A DNA stretch of 6,841 nt. It comes from Phycisphaerales bacterium (lineage in GTDB: Bacteria > Planctomycetota > Phycisphaerae > UBA1845). This document shows positions 6,174 to 6,841 of the stretch, piece after piece (within the stretch, counting starts at the first letter, position 1; the number at the start of each line of letters is the position of its first letter). A program made the translations under genes and the position numbers. The stretch spans positions 1 through 6,841 of the forward strand of contig JAUWNF010000178.1 of assembly GCA_030612785.1 (NCBI GenBank), in the 5' to 3' direction. A model generated the notes under the pieces. It was not told the DNA's origin. It ran no database searches and worked only from the letters and a program-made list of their open reading frames with translations.

Positions 6174-6841
6174 ATGAGGAGGCGGTATGCATTGCTTTGT
6201 ATTTGTTCCTGTGCTGCCGTGGCGTTCTGTTTGGCGACGGCGGCGACGGGAGGTGACAAGAATTACACGTCCGCAAAAATTACCAAGAGCGGGTCCCAAC
6301 CCTCTGCACCTGTGGTCGACATAACGCTCAGCACGGGCTCGCGCGATCTCGAGTGCCCACCCAATAGCCTTTTCGAGCAGCCGGTGCACGGTCCCGACGA
6401 CCCGTGGACGGCCGGGGTGAGCGACACCGGGTTCCCGTACATCCGCTATGAGAACTTCTCCGGCGTTTCGGGCGCGATAGAGGACGTGCACTGGTGGGGC
6501 CTGGAGGCGGATGCGAGCTTGTATAACTGCACCAAGGATCCGCTTCAATTTGAGATCACCTTCTGGAATGATGACAGCGGCCAACCGGATCTAACAAGTC
6601 CGGCATGTGGTCCGTACACGGTGACCCCAACGCGGGTGGACACGGGTTATCTCTACCACTCGACCTATCAGTTGATTCTGTATGAATACAGCACGGTGCT
6701 CAGCCCGGGATGTGCGCTGACGGAAGGCTGGGTGTCGATTGAGGGCGTGAACGATCCGGACTGCCGCTTCTGGTGGATGAGCGGCTTCGACGGTGACGGG
6801 TACAGTTGTGGCGACGACGGAACCGGGTTGGAGTGCGGTGG
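6174..6841 (+). CDS. Secreted protein of unknown function, planctomycete type (cut by right edge)
   Basis: The first 222 residues are visible and the frame is still open at the window edge. Residues 1-25 look like a Sec signal peptide: MRRRY, then a hydrophobic stretch that is unusually Cys-rich (Cys9, 11, 13, 19), with cleavage likely near ATAA-TGG. No proper lipobox is present. The mature part has aromatic-rich beta-type sequence, including SLFEQP (65-70), a DPWTAGVSD turn (76-84), a YENFSGV segment (92-98), EDVHWWGLE (103-111), FEITFWNDDSGQP (126-138), LTEGWVSIE (182-190) and FWWMSG (199-204). I know this arrangement from uncharacterised exported planctomycete proteins, often with a C-terminal dockerin-like or PEP-CTERM tail, but can attach no biochemical role. 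Cys61, 119, 145, 180, 197, 212 and 221 suggest disulfides. It follows the protease on the same strand after 562 bases, so it is probably a separate transcription unit. Confidence 0.75.
   Translation, partial: MRRRYALLCICSCAAVAFCLATAATGGDKNYTSAKITKSGSQPSAPVVDITLSTGSRDLECPPNSLFEQPVHGPDDPWTAGVSDTGFPYIRYENFSGVSGAIEDVHWWGLEADASLYNCTKDPLQFEITFWNDDSGQPDLTSPACGPYTVTPTRVDTGYLYHSTYQLILYEYSTVLSPGCALTEGWVSIEGVNDPDCRFWWMSGFDGDGYSCGDDGTGLECG

Noticed and set aside
5855..6256. 133-codon + strand open frame
   Set aside because: It conflicts with the strongly supported start at 6174 in another frame, has no Shine-Dalgarno and does not look like protein.

Overview
The window looks like chromosomal DNA from a planctomycete (Planctomycetota, perhaps Phycisphaerae or a relative). 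The base composition is GC-rich and both secreted genes are preceded by strong Shine-Dalgarno sequences. The one complete large protein ends in the paired Asp-rich, dockerin-like EF-hand loops followed by 'LAG' that are typical of secreted planctomycete proteins. The phylum assignment is an inference from protein style; no rRNA or marker gene is present.

Layout: (1) 2-256 is the C-terminal end of an IS1182-type transposase, open at the left edge. (2) 257-843 has no gene I can support. (3) 844-986 holds the last ~42 codons of an ISAs1-family transposase followed by what looks like the terminal inverted repeat, so the first kilobase is a graveyard of insertion sequences. (4) 987-1279 is the leader of the main gene. 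It has a well-spaced sigma70-like promoter about 230 nt upstream of the start, a purine-rich stretch, a possible 52-codon leader ORF, a stable hairpin with a competing alternative fold, and a near-perfect Shine-Dalgarno. (5) 1280-5611 encodes a 1443-residue secreted gingipain-type (peptidase C25) cysteine protease. Its catalytic His431 and Cys465 are intact, and a long train of beta-sandwich domains ends in a dockerin-like tail. (6) 5612-6173 is a gene-free spacer with an AT-rich patch and two hairpins. (7) 6174-6841 is the start of a second secreted protein, cut by the right edge.

The protease and the second gene are on the same strand, but the 562-bp spacer makes independent transcription more likely than an operon. 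Both are exported; together they suggest a locus of large extracellular or cell-surface proteins. I see no defence system, CRISPR array, tRNA, rRNA or regulator gene. The most distinctive items are the multidomain C25 protease and its structured leader next to an insertion-sequence scar.
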